The position numbers and the translations under genes are program-made. Shown piece after piece: positions 11,871 to 24,741 of a stretch of 64,000 nt of DNA. A model generated the notes under the pieces. That model was not told the DNA's origin. It saw only the letters and a list, made by a program, of their open reading frames with translations, and did no database searches. The DNA is from Liolophura sinensis (Eukaryota > Mollusca > Polyplacophora > Chitonida > Chitonidae). Position 1 is the first letter of the stretch, and the number at the start of each line of letters is the position of its first letter. The DNA lies in contig NC_088300.1 in the NCBI RefSeq assembly GCF_032854445.1, positions 69,602,984 to 69,666,983 of the forward strand, read 5' to 3'.

Positions 11871-14800
11871 TCTTTATCAATGAATCTGCTGTTTTGGTCT
11901 GGTTGTTTGATTTTTTTCACAGATTACTGAGTAGCTGGCAGATAAGTTAAACCTTATTTGCAAGGCACATGTTTTCACTAACCTTTAAAATTGAAATGCT
12001 TTGGAATTTATATATACGGAGGAATGGAGATCAGAAATACGACTTCAACTCTTAGTTGCTTTTCATACTACATGCATATGTGCAGGAAGATTCTATAAAC
12101 AAGGGGAAATCGCATGACGATATACTGAGTCATAAAAGACAGTGACGAATGGCAGCCTCAACACAGCTGTACCGACTGAATACCGGTTATTACTTTTCTG
12201 TGTAGCTATTTTACACATATTATTTACTCTCGAATGTTTCATTTCTAAAAGATAGTCAAATTAACCTATCAGGCATCGCTTTATCAAGCTTGTTTAAAAC
12301 GCATCAGTTTTCAATTGTGTAAAAATATCAAGAAAATGCAATCATTACTGCCGTTGTGAATCCATTGGTGCTAAATACTTTCGCATTTTTAGTATGATTT
12401 TGTGTTGTTCACTTGGGAATTGCTAACGAGTCTCATGGCTAAACGGTGTATGTGTCTTTCCAAATGATAACCCTTGGGGTCTTTGTATTATAAACTTTTC
12501 TGTACGAAGGCGAATTGAAACTTCTTCACCACGTGGCGAATCATTAGATATAACACAAAGTAACACGCACTGGGATTTGTTTTTTATAGTGGTAGAGGTT
12601 ATCATTCCGGGTGCATCGTCCGTTCACGTATTGTTTGTCAGAATACAGTCGACAACGTATAGTCGTTTTGAATTAATTCTGGATCTGTTTAGCTGCGCGC
12701 TGTGTCACTGACCAAAAGTGTAAAACGTAGGGTACTGTCCCAGGAGTGAGGGATTTTCCATTATATCGTATCTCCATTGCCATCAATCATTAGAAGAACC
12801 GTTAAAATGCTAAACGAAAGTTCAGTGGAATTGGTTCCACGAAAGGGTGACACGGTGTTAAAAGAATCATATGCCTCTGCTGTCATGTTGAAACGCATTA
12901 ATCATTTTTTTCAATTATCAAGAGTCCAATTCTTTAACACCGCCTTGCCCAGTGCTCAGAACGTTTACGGTCAAGAAAACCCAGATCACACTTGGCCCTA
13001 TACGCTAGCGCACTGCTTTGGTTTTATGCTGATGAATTCGTGACAACAGCTTCTCACAGTAAAGGCCATTATTATGTGGTCATGTTTAGCACCTCACATC
13101 AAATTATTCTGTTTTTATTTTAGCTTCTTTCACTTATGTAAGACGGATTTATAGGCGAAGCAATATCCGGGCTTCGTCAGATGCGCGTAGCGATGCCGGA
13201 TGGAAATCTGCAAATTAACTAGCGGAAGTTGAATCTGAACACGTGACCACACTGGTCAGGAAGTAATAATGACTAGCTGGAGTTACTCATGTAACCGTCA
13301 ATATCTTAAGACGGTGCACACGGAAATAAGCTTACGCAAAGCCTAATTCTATTTGCCTTTAATCAAGTGATTTACAGTTACAGGAATACTGTACCCGAAT
13401 AAAAGCAACAAAATTGTCGCCATGTTTTGCAATGCAGTTGCAATGAGTGGATGTCACCCAAATTTTTTTATCTGGGTTCTCCCCCTACATAACATATATA
13501 TATAATAGAAAGCACTGTCAGCCTGTAAACTCCTTACTGGTCAACGAGGACATGTTTTTGCGCATGATTTGTCGTGACTTACTATTACCGGAGTCGTTTC
13601 CCTTTGCTCGCAGTTTGTACCACAACATCCTAGGTTCTGTCCATGTTGATCTCTATAGCAAAAGCTCTAGAATATGAATTTATTACACACGGATACACGA
13701 TCAATTCTTCAGCGATAGCGATCGTCGATTGGTTTGGATGCGACATCATAAAAACCACAACAACTGCATCTTGTTTGTGGGAATCAGCATTGTATCTGAC
13801 TATACGCTATATATGATCCCACGAACCCAGTTGGAATGGTTAGTCAAAGGGCGATGTGCTATTTGTAGTGGTTATTATTGTTTGTCAGTTCAATCGATGG
13901 GTCTGTGTCGTAATATGGCGTAAGGCTTCTTGCCGGTGTCCTGGCGTTATGCCCAAGGGGATGGATAATAACACGGAGATTCTCCCGTGACGTGGTCAAT
14001 AATTTTTACTCGGGTCTCTGCGGATCAGACACTTACGTAGAGCATGAGGTTGCCATTATCCCCCGTTCCTCACACAAACGACCAGTGAGCGTGGAAAGCG
14101 CACACTATTAAGAGACACGTACATAACAAGAAATAAGCAAGAAAGACATAACAACAAAATAAATATTACTGAACAAACATGTTTAATTCTTGAACAAATA
14201 TGAGTAAGTATTGGAGAACTAAAACACAGACAATTCGACTCGATCAGCTTGTCTCAAATGACGGTTGCTTATCTGTGCTTTTTATATTCAAAGCACTGGT
14301 GATGATAATAAATAACACAAAAAAATATGCGGGGTAGGACTTTCGATTCATTTCATTAATTGCTAATATAGTTTGGCCTGCGTATTAACAAATAACGACT
14401 ATATCTGCAATTCCATAACGAGCAGTGATATGCAGGGAACAAAGAAACATGAGGTGGAAAAAATTATCTGTAGACAAATTTATACCAGTTAGAGGTTTTT
14501 GTAATGAGATTTTCCTCGCTGAGATAAAGACTCAGTCAGTCATATTAATTTATGAATTACTCACTGGTACGTAAATTGCCACGTATTTGTCGATTAAGTA
14601 GCATTAATATAAATAGCGTCACATTTATGAACACACATGTATGTATACTCAGACATATATTGCATTATTATCCATTTCTGGCTCTTTTGGGTCTGTGTAA
14701 ACTGGATATAGGCTTAATAAAAGATGTAAGGTAAGATTATAAAGCGGTTGGAATGTCGGAATTAAATAGATTTGGGTTATTAGATCAACTGGAGTATTCT

Positions 14801-17293
14801 GGTAAGGAGTGTGCCACCGCGGCCATCTAAAATGGATCTAGGCTGCGTTCAGCCCTGATGAAGAAACTGCTGTGTTTCTGTTACGGTCACAAGGAGAGAT
14901 GGGGGTATCCGATTTCCCTTGCCACAGAAATATTAAATAAATGCTGACGAAATAAAGCGAGAGAGCCAGTTAAGTTCACCCTAAGGACGTTATAAGAAAA
15001 CCCGTGGTAGATTCCCCGACGTACGATACCTAGAGACGCACTTTTAAACTGTTAACTTGAAAGAAAATCGAGTAATGGACATTCTTTATATCATGTTGTA
15101 TAGATGGAAAGAATTTCGTGTTTGAACTTGTCCTGTCTTGAAGATAAATCTTCCTAATTTCTCCATACAGACAACAAAAAAATATTCACATTCAATTTTT
15201 ACGAAACCTCTCTGATCTTCAGTTTGTCGGCTGCTAATGAAGCTGCTCAACAATGATGCTGCCTCAAATAAAAGAACTTCCGCCTAGCCTTCTGTTATTC
15301 TATCTCGCAAGTAGTTGATACAATGATTGAAATATACACGGCTAACATGAGTTTATTAAATTAAAATAAGAAGTGGCTTCAAAATTCCTGCCCACGTGTA
15401 AATCCTCTACGAGATTTTTTCTTTTAATCACCTTTTGCGCTCATTTGCGTAATTGGGGTTCGATTTTTGTTATGAGATTTTCTTATTGAATTGCACAATT
15501 TTCTTATCTTTATTGCGATAACTGAGAATTTCATTCCCGTGAACGCTGTGCTGCTCACACTTTACATGCCTTTCCTGATGCTGTGCAACCACAGAGACAT
15601 ATGAAGCTTATTTTCATCGGCAAGATCCGAGGCTTTTTCTCACATTGATTTTTTCCCTCGGAGTCCGTAATCGGAAATCCTAATGTTGATTTAAAGGCCT
15701 CCCTAGTAATGTGTTTGTCTGGATGCTTTATTATCATATGGTTTTGTAACTACACGTTTTGAGTAGAAATTATACTATAACATCCAGTTGGAGAACTAGT
15801 TCTTAGAAAAAAAGAGAAATAGATCAGATTTAAGGCAACTTTCTATTAAACTTTTAGACATGATCAGAAACACTGCAACACAGTGCGCCCTGCTAACGAC
15901 TGTATCTACATGAAATCGGGTATATTTGCTGAATGCTGTTGACAGTATAGCACTAGGCAAGATCATGATACATTTCGTGATTCAAACAACACAATCTTCT
16001 GACTTACGTAAATCGTATTACTTCATACACTTCATTACACAGGAAAACGCTGCGGCATCATGCTCACAAACCACGTGTTTAGCTTCGTGAGAGACGCACT
16101 GTCTGCGATTTCTTACAGGGAATGAAAAATGGTTGAACTACACATTGCGTCATTATTATTTAATCAGGGATTGGATGAAGCCCACGGCGGCAGAAACAGA
16201 TACAAAGCAAACCGCAGTCATTGATATTGATAAACGTTGGCGTTCTAGCATCTACTTTAGTGACGAATCCGAGACAAATAAAGTATGCACACAAGAGGCA
16301 TGCCTTGAGTTCTTTATCTTATTTATTTGCAAGAAATGAACAAAACATCGTGCAAAATAATCAAAACCTTCAGGCTCACGTCTTTATATATTCATGACTT
16401 CATTTTTCTTTTCACGTTTCACGGTTTATAGTGGTGACATACTTGAACGTCGGTCCTTTCTTCGCATCTGTGTGTTTGGCCCACATACCTTTTGTATTCA
16501 ATGCCCGCATTAGCACAATATTTTAAAGACTGTTTTACAGATCTTTGAATTCCTGACTGGAAATGACATCACATGCTATCCCGTACTGTATTCTCATGTC
16601 ATGGCGGTGGTGTTTGTATTTCCATCCAGTCAGACAGTCATATTTCTTAGTGTTGTCTACCGTCTGATTTTTTTCTTTTGATGATCCCAGTATAAACCTG
16701 AGGCACTATGATTTATGTGTGAAGAACAAATCCTCTATAGTTCCTGGCAGACATATTTCTGCGAAGGTATCGACAGATTTGGATGTCTGATTTGGCAGTC
16801 CATCGAGGGGACATTCGCGGCAAATTGCATCCTCAGGTATTACGCCGAATACCCAGTGGTATTACACAAACACCGTATGAAAACATCGGATAGAGGATGA
16901 GCGATTCTGTAGGGCTAGTGCCTGGGTTCACCATCCCGTACGCGTTATGGACTCCATTCACTAATGGACAGTCAAGTGGGTGTCTGAAGTGGGTATGACT
17001 TTCCATACATATTTCATTGACACATGGTATTAAAGAACAATCATTATGCCTATTTTTGTGCTCAGAGAGCTCAGAAGAAAGCTTCAGTCTGAACAAACAC
17101 TGGCTGATGGTGAATATCCCCATCTCTGTAGACACTTGCCTACCACTTATCCAAAACACAGGAGTCCATACTGACAATATTCATTCCCTAAGCAGCCATT
17201 AACGTCAGTATCCAGTGAAAAGGATATTGGATGAGTATATGTGAGATAAAAAAACAGTGGTGACATACAAGAGACTATCAGTCATATCAGTTC

Positions 17294-17296
<3 letters not shown>
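11871..17296. other. Long non-coding stretch, nothing recognised
   Basis: This is the longest blank interval on the left side. A small CpG-richer patch at about 13140-13330 has weak internal dyads (ATCCGG...CCGGAT) but no clear element boundaries. Open frames up to 114 codons (16833-17177, minus) show no recognisable domain. No SINE tails or arrays were seen. Confidence 0.45.

Positions 17297-17376
<80 letters not shown>
17297..17376. repeat. (AT)40 microsatellite
   Basis: Eighty bases of perfect alternating AT, expected to be highly length-variable. It is followed within ten bases by an 8-bp-arm palindrome (17387-17406). Confidence 0.95.
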
Positions 17377-17380
<4 letters not shown>

Positions 17381-17408
17381 AGGATATCCATTATTAGGAT
17401 AATGGAGC

Positions 17409-17443
17409 AAGTACGGCCCATTTTTGATGCCCACCCGATATAT
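17409..17443. repeat. Dispersed 35-bp motif, copy 2
   Basis: AAGTACGGCCCATTTTTGAT followed by GCCCACCCGATATAT nearly matches the 4.66 kb copy. The differences are confined to the T-run. Here it follows the AT microsatellite and a small palindrome, not a SINE. Confidence 0.7.
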
Positions 17444-18523
17444 ATACACATATAAATTTAATAATATAAATATATAAAGGATCCCGATATTATCGTTTAT
17501 AGCTGCACTCCCGTGTTTAAATCAAAACGAAATTGAAATGCTCTCAGTAATTAAATGAGCGACAGAATGCTAAAGCAGACTATCGAACTGAGCATTTCGT
17601 TCAAACTGAGTAACACCAAAATTTCTCTCGGCGAATCAATATACCCTTTCTGGAAAATCACATTAAAACTGATGCACGTATTGCTTAACATTCCAGACTG
17701 TGAACCAGATGTGTGTTTATACGTTTTTCCAGCAGAATATCACACATGGCCTAAGTTATATTTTATGGTCATGTAAGGGGAGAGCTACAAGTAGCTCTGA
17801 GATGTGTAAGCCATGTTCCTACCTCAGCTTCCAGATTAATCGCTCTGAATCATTTGATTTGTCAAACCTGGACAATGGCCCTGTCTCCTACGCCGTCCTC
17901 AATATGCCAAAGCAGTATGTGACAACACTGGAGTGCCCGTAATGTTAAAGTAATTCGGAATTGATATCACCTCATTATGTGGGAGTAATGAAGAACAATG
18001 ACGTCGCAATTAATACACATGTACCCGATGCATCTCCCACAAAGTCCGATGTGCGCGAAGCGAATTTTCTGAACCATGTTACATCACTCCTGCATGTAGT
18101 TGCTACTTTTCCAAAAATTGCGATCAGGCATCTTCTTGTTTCTTAATAGCTGCACACTGCTACTTATGTTCATTCTTAAAACAAGCACAAAATTAAGAAG
18201 AAGACAATCTGTCAAGCACTCTTTTTTTATTGGTGTACACCTTTTTCGTTTCTGTGCAAATGTTCCACGAGATTGTCTTTTTCAGGACGACGCCGGGTGT
18301 GGCTGACTCGTATCGACGCTTAGCGACGTTTATTGAAGTTGCTGTCGACCCGCCAGGTACATTTGTGTTGATTTTTACATTCTGCTCTTAATTATGCACT
18401 CATGACTAGGGAATACAAAATCAGAATTATTGTGGTATTAAGGGAAACATGCTTTTGTAGCCTAAAGCTTTTATATACTAAGGGCAACACACTTGAATAC
18501 TCCGTGTTCCAAGTTAGTGAAAG
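17444..18523. other. Non-coding stretch, nothing recognised
   Basis: Several overlapping short frames in 17.55-18.3 kb have no recognisable motif. No repeats were seen. Confidence 0.5.
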
Positions 18524-18690
18524 ATTTATTTATATAATTGATTGCTGTTCTTTTACGCCATACTCAACGGCGGCCAATACTGTGATGGGAGTGAACCTGG
18601 CAGAACTCGGACGAAGCCCACGACCATCCGCACGTTGCTGACAGAGTATCCCACGTACGGCCGGAGAGGAAGCCAGTGCGAGCTGGTGAA
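18524..18690 (-). mobile_element. SINE-A, 5' truncated
   Basis: The plus strand shows the reversed family order: ATTTATTTAT tail, TGCTGTTCTTTTACGCC, ACTCAACGGCGGCCA, CGAAGCCCACGACCATCCGC, then CCACGTACGGCCGGAGAGGA. These are the reverse complements of GGCCGCC, CGGATGGTCGTGGG and CCGGCCGTACGTGGG of SINE-A. An internal deletion has removed the GAAATATTCTT block. The B-box and head are not recognisable. Confidence 0.8.
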
Positions 18691-19407
18691 TGAAAGAGTA
18701 CAGATCTGTATTTCCGAAGGCTAAACTAGGAAGAATGAAACAGCTCTCATATCTAGGGGAGATCATATGTACTTCTGCAGTCACCGCTCTCGATGTATAC
18801 CATTGACCTATGGTTCATTATACTCATCACAACCACAGTTGTACCAAACCTCACCACCACCAACAGCAAGCTGGTTCAAAAATAGTTATTCCAGCACATT
18901 AGAGATGGATGATATTTTAACACTTTTGACACTCTAGGTGTCCAGGGAAATCAACCACCCCTTAAATGACTAATAATGGAGACTTGTTAAAACCATTTGG
19001 GACACCCTTTGTCTGCTTTTGACTGTATATTGTCTAAGGCTTGATTGATTGATCCGCACACCATATGACCGTCTATCTCAGAGCTTTTCAACATGTACCT
19101 ATGGGAATTCATTTAAAAATCTTCTTATTTGTTTCTGTACTTTCAGGCTTGGTGAAACCCACGGGATATCAGGAAGGTTTTGTCGATTATATAGCATAGG
19201 GTAATTTCCCCGTGATATGAATCACGCGCTATCCCGCCTAACAACCCCTCTTCAAAACCCTTACCCTCCAAAATGTAGAAGATGCGTTCGTGATCTGATG
19301 CTCAGCTATATTAAGTCAGTTTTTGAGATTCTTGCCTTATTGCATCCAAAAGGTTAATTGGACATGTTGGAAATTCAACGTCAGATGGATTTATAGCTAC
19401 ATGTTCA
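18691..19407. other. Non-coding stretch, nothing recognised
   Basis: No tandem or interspersed repeat was recognised, and no coding frame of note. Confidence 0.5.
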
Positions 19408-19745
19408 TATATATGAAATGTGGTTGAAAGGAACTGAATCCGTGTCGTTTTATATACAGACTATATTTGTTTCGATTGGCTCTGGGAGAGGAAACGCTTG
19501 CGCATTTGAAAAAATGCATCGATCAAAAAGGAAGAAATCCCTCAAAATAACAACAACCAAACAATATTCTTAAGGTGCAGCTCATCGCTGTTAAGATACG
19601 TACAGGGGCGGAACTATGGTATGAAATCAGAATGGCGAATAATCTATAGAACTGAAAACTCAACCTGATTTATAAGGACAAAAATTCACTGTTCTATAAC
19701 CTGCTGTAAGGGAATACTGCGGCAGGCACCCGTTCATTTAAGCTC
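19408..19745 (+). repeat. Repeat D, copy 1
   Basis: This is a diverged direct duplicate of 20685-21010. Shared blocks in the same order are a TATATAT start, GAATCCGTG, CAGACTAT, GAGAAATCC-like, GCTCATCGC, AACTATGGTRTGAAATCAG, and a GGCAYCCGTTC end. No open frame is conserved between the copies. It could be an old local duplication or two members of one interspersed family. I do not recognise the family. Confidence 0.65.
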
Positions 19746-20684
19746 GCTTTTCATAAATAAGTAAATTGCAGTAACCCTATTAACAGTACAAGTGAAGCAG
19801 TCTTTAGTCCAGAGAACAAAGTAAAAGAACAGTACAGGCATATATATATGTACGGCAGCCAGTTATATTGATGCCCTGCTTTGCTGGTCTCTTGGCGTCT
19901 TGTGGAGATCGTGGGCAATTTGACGTTTTTGTCATGTAAATGGGCGATGGGCTGCCAGAACTAACTAACAAGGACCATTACACAGTATAATTGGAATGTA
20001 GCGCAGTAGGAAATCTTGTTTTGGTTTTGAATAAGAGTGGTTTAGGTTTGGTGGGGTATTAGCTTGGGTCACTGACTAATGACCGCAGCTAGCGAGTCTG
20101 CTGTTGAACAGCAATCGCCCGGACAGCCCCTAAAAAATAAGCCTTAACCTTAGGACAAATCTGAATTGTCTTCTTCACAATGTCTCAGTTTTATAACAGA
20201 GACATGGAAAACCAGCTTGAAGGGCGATTACTGCGAAATCGTGCTTTCATTTCCCGTAAGCCCGTCAGACCTACAGTCTCCTCCACTATAAATATTCATG
20301 TATTATTTTCTCCCGTACAATATTCGGGCTGTAAAGTAGGCTTCGTGGTAATCCATGCTATTGATAGTTGTTCAGGGCTAGATACCTCGTTATGATATCC
20401 GCAAATAACACACGAGACGGCAAGCACTTATTGAGTAGATTGAATAATGCCGTTCTGTTGCTCTCAATATATTCCATCTTCGATACAAATTACATTGTCG
20501 AATTATTAGAATGGATGAGTTTAGTTCTTGCCGTCTTAATTAAGTAACGATTGCATTTGTGCGTTATTTAATATTCTATTCTCTTTCTCAAATCATTTAT
20601 TTGACCGGTGTTTACCGCCGTGGTCAGGAATTTTCATGTGATATCCAAGACAACGTACCAGTCAATATGATTTTGAATGAAAAA
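19746..20684. other. Spacer between the two repeat D copies
   Basis: No recognised element. A 71-codon plus frame (20180-20395) has no recognisable domain. Confidence 0.5.
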
Positions 20685-21010
20685 TATATATATTGAGACG
20701 TGATTTGAAAGAATCAGAATCCGTGACGTTTTACACGCAGACTATGAGTTTTGTAGTGGCTCTAGTCACTTGCGGATTTAAAATGCGAATTCATTGGACA
20801 GGGAGAAATCCTAACGTATAACGAAAACAACCCAATCTACTTACGGAGCTGCTCATCGCAGATATGCTGAGGAGCGGAACTATGGTGTGAAATCAGAATG
20901 CCGAAAAGTATGTAGAGCCTAAGACCAGTTTGATTTAAAAGTACAAAAGTTTTCCGTTCAAAATCCTATTATCAAGACATGCTTTGTGAGGCATCCGTTC
21001 GTTTTCATTC
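20685..21010 (+). repeat. Repeat D, copy 2
   Basis: Same orientation and block order as copy 1, about 1.28 kb downstream. Similarity runs over roughly 330 bp with many substitutions and small indels. The best-kept core is GCGGAACTATGGTGTGAAAT. Confidence 0.65.
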
Positions 21011-22219
21011 CTTTATCATTACTATCAAATTAATGCAAACCTTAAGGGATTTGTCTCAATCTCTCCTAGACGAAACAACTTCAAGATAAAAATATTCCAG
21101 CTAATATTTCGAACATCTATTTCTTTAATATCATTGGCACAAACTATTCATTGATATAAGCCATCAGTTTTATTGCTTTCAACAACAATACAATGAAAAA
21201 TGACGACGTGAATAAGTCATTTCTGTGGAATCACATTCAATTCAACGGTCGCCTAAATGAAATACATAATTACTTCGTTGATAATACACAATAATAATTT
21301 CATCCGTTTATTTGTATTCGGCACGCAGGATGACACTGAGGCAAGAGAGTCGGGAATTAAGTTTTGGCGCCAGGTTCCACGTTTACGAGTCGGTCATATT
21401 ATCGCCATTAAAAAAGGGACAAGTCGATACCGGCTAGACACTGGTAATATGAACACTTAACACTCAACTGTCGATATAAGTTCCGTTCATCTGCACAAGA
21501 CGATATTCTTATGTAATTCATGTTAAACAGATTTGACCAGTTTTCCTGCAAAAGTGATTTATGTTCCAACACAGCGACGCTATTTTCTGTAAAAATAACC
21601 CTAGTTCTCTGGCGATAGTGTTTTTCTGGGGCACTTATCACTGTGATAGAGCTCACTACGAGGTAAGCCCCTCGGTTATCAATCTTTCTTAGAATCGTCA
21701 AAGACTTGGCCGGTAAGGTTACTAATATTATCTCCTTGTAACCAATTGGCTTATAGTTATGCATTGGGTCTTAAATGTAAAGCAACTAAATTGAAATTTG
21801 GATTTATGGGCCGGGCCATATTACATTTCCATACCGCGTGAGCAATAGATAACCAGGGGTTCGTGACCGCCAGGATTTCCTTATGGGCTACATATTTCAG
21901 ATCATTGCCAATGCATACGTCTGAAAGAACCATATTCGTTATTCCGATTTATGGCCTTGAGGGTGGAGGGTTGGGCGAGCTGCTCCGTGGTTGAGCTTTC
22001 CACAATCATTCAGCTCAGGTCGATAGAGCCTTTTATCAATAAATTCGAGTGTTCGGATCTATTCTCAGTACATGTAGCTCAGCTGTATACAGTCAAGATG
22101 TCTGTCAGGTGTATGTACTGGTATGTTTGGGCTGCGCCGGTTTGATCCGGCCCGTTTTAGTTTTCATTTCCATAAACCTTCCAACAGTAACAAAAGAATT
22201 TAGAACATGTCGGCATACA
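21011..22219. other. Non-coding stretch, nothing recognised
   Basis: A 118-codon minus frame (21408-21764) carries no recognisable domain. Near 22.07-22.15 kb lie an A-box-like TAGCTCAGCTG and a B-box-like GGTTTGATCC, but the spacing is too long for a tRNA. Confidence 0.45.
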
Positions 22220-22440
22220 TCAAGTGTTGCTGATTTATAAATAAAAGTTCTGCCTTAAAACAAATTGATCAGATTTATCAGTTTTTCCAAGCACACACTT
22301 TGTTTTGACTTGTGGACACATTTTCTGTACAAAAATTGCTCTGATTTATGAAAGTGTCTCGTAGTACTTAAATTGCTTTGTTTCTTGTGCAAAATTGCTC
22401 TGATTTATAAACAAAATCCACACAGTACACACATCGTTCT
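22220..22440. repeat. Degenerate tandem array, core AATTGCTCTGATTTAT
   Basis: Four related cores occur near 22226, 22266, 22334 and 22394. Spacing is irregular (about 40-70 bp), with T-rich filler between. The last two units are the most alike. This is an old, decaying minisatellite. Confidence 0.55.
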
Positions 22441-24713
22441 TATCAATGGTAAAAGGTTTTCCGAGAAGTTCACATAAAATCTATCTGTTCTTTGACTAGA
22501 CTGTTGTTACTCAGCATCAACATGTAGGTATTTGATCGTATTGCACTGAAATCTACCAGGATAGCAAGATGAAATATTTATACAGTATAAAATCAACAAC
22601 AAACCAATACGGCTTTTCTTTGACATGGCTTTACCTGCTAGATTCATGAGATATCCCCAAGACACCATCTTCTTTTAACGGTTTGGCTGAAACGAGCCTC
22701 GGGTGGAAGCCGCCAGACAACGACTGGCATTTGACTTGGTTGCGTGCTCAGATGTATTGAAGGCTGCTTTGGTGGAGGATTTAAATCAAGAGGTATGACT
22801 GGTATTTGGATTCATCGCTCTCCCTGGTCCCTGCATGGTTTCTTCTATCCATATATACCATACTTTTGCAACATGTGACATATTCTTGACTACGGCTTAA
22901 ACCACTGATAGAAGAACTAAATAATACTACCGAGATGCTCCCATGTGATCCCATATTTCGTTGCAGCGAGGGAACTGCCTCAGACGGTACATACGGTGCC
23001 ATGAGCGATACGAAGTCGACTCCACTGACATTTCACATTAGGATGTGAGTTCCATGCAGCCAACTTAACGTTGTTACATTTTGAAAACATGCTACCACTC
23101 ATTGTTTAAAATTAAGGACTTCATCTCGCTTTGCTTTGACACTACATTTGGTGTCGCAGACACCTGGGTTTTAAGTGGATCTGATATCTGTTTTGCATGT
23201 AGGCCTATTGCTTCAATTACTGACGGTTAATAACGCACAGGTGACACCGGTCAACAAAAAGTTAATACAAACAAATGAATTTTGGTAAATCTATGATCGA
23301 AATCTTTGCCTGTTTTTTTTTCTTTATAGCCGTTGATACAATCGACTTCACACCTAACAGAATTCTCGCCGTGGAACAAAGGAAGAGTGTCTAGTATTTA
23401 AAAATATGGTACATTACGTACACACATTACGAAGTGATGACCTCGCAATTTATGGAACGGATACTATCTGAAGTAAAGACATTTTACACCATGACTGTGA
23501 CTGATATGTATTATTTCAAAGTATAAATTTCTTTAGCACAGGGAAGTATCGGCTTCTCTGTTGAATTCTGGTGGTTCCCAGACCTTGAGGGTTCTCCTTG
23601 TCATGTAGATGGAATGTGTTCCCTGCAAATTACAAATTTGACACACATACCCATTGTTTCGAGTATTACATGGGAATATGGCACGTTATGATTACTTTCG
23701 TGTCATCTTAAGTTCAATCCTGACCCTATGGCTCTGTTGGAGATTATGTCACTTTGTGCCAACAAAATACTGAGAACATTCTCGATAATGGCCTTAAACC
23801 TACAGATTCAAATGCACTTGTTATTGTACTCTTGAACAGACATGTCTGGCATTGTTATGTCTGTGTCTGTCGTTATTTGTAAAATAAATGCAAAGCATGG
23901 TATATTTAAACAAAATACTTTAGGCAGTAAACATGTATGTCTAATGGACAAAAGCTGTAGTAAAATCAATTAAATAAGCACTTACCTTGGCCAGATCATA
24001 GCCACCCGTGAATTTCTGACAAACCAATGTAAACTTGTGTCCATGTGAAATGCTCTCTTCAGAGCCGCGCAATATTTATTTTTCTCATCCTCCATTTAAG
24101 ATTAGCGGGCTTTCCGCATAGTTTCCGTTGGGAATAAACCCATCTGGGCAGCAAAAATTTTTGCGTCTTTTATTTGATTGTCCTTTTCTCGGATGCATAC
24201 ATCCCAAATTCTCTCAATCAAAACAAGACCATTTTTCCTTTCAGTATAAACGTATCCCAACTTTACCAAAAGTTGAGTTCTGGAAACGACAGACGATTAC
24301 CAAAACTTCTCCAACGTCATATAAATCAAAACCAATCAATAAAGCTAGATCTTTATTTCAGTTATGTCGTCTGGGTCGACGGTTAAGCCGTGTGGTTTTA
24401 GCTTGGGTAAATTCCAAACACGTAATTAATTTGTTATGATATCTATAGATCTTTAGACATCAAGCGGAGTACATGGACGGATTTCGTGACGAAAGCTGTG
24501 TTTCCTAAGATACCAATCAAACGATCAACGCACGGAGAAGTAATTGTCTGTCGACACAGGATCTGCAGCAGCACAGAAAGCTTTGTTTAATGATGCAATG
24601 CCATCAATCCCAGACAGAAACGAAATATTAAGGGACAATTCGGGGGATAATTTTAGGCAAGACGCCCTTGACCGTTCCCATTTGAATTCCTGATTAAAAA
24701 TTTCTCTGTTTTT
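22441..24713. other. Non-coding stretch, nothing recognised
   Basis: No SINE tail, array or coding region was recognised. Two overlapping plus-strand frames near 24.13-24.44 kb (70-103 codons) have no motif. Confidence 0.5.
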
Positions 24714-24741
24714 GGGGGGGGGATGGAGGGGGGGGGGGGGG
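24714..24741 (+). repeat. G-run tract
   Basis: Runs of 9 and 14 G are separated by ATGGA. The tract could form a G-quadruplex on the plus strand, and the opposite strand is C-rich. Confidence 0.85.

Noticed and set aside
13140-13330. CpG-richer patch with small dyads, considered as a MITE or promoter
   Set aside because: No matching terminal repeats, no target duplication and no adjacent coding exon.
22074-22150. Possible tRNA: TAGCTCAGCTG and GGTTTGATCC
   Set aside because: The boxes are about 65 bp apart rather than about 45, and I could not fold acceptor or anticodon arms.
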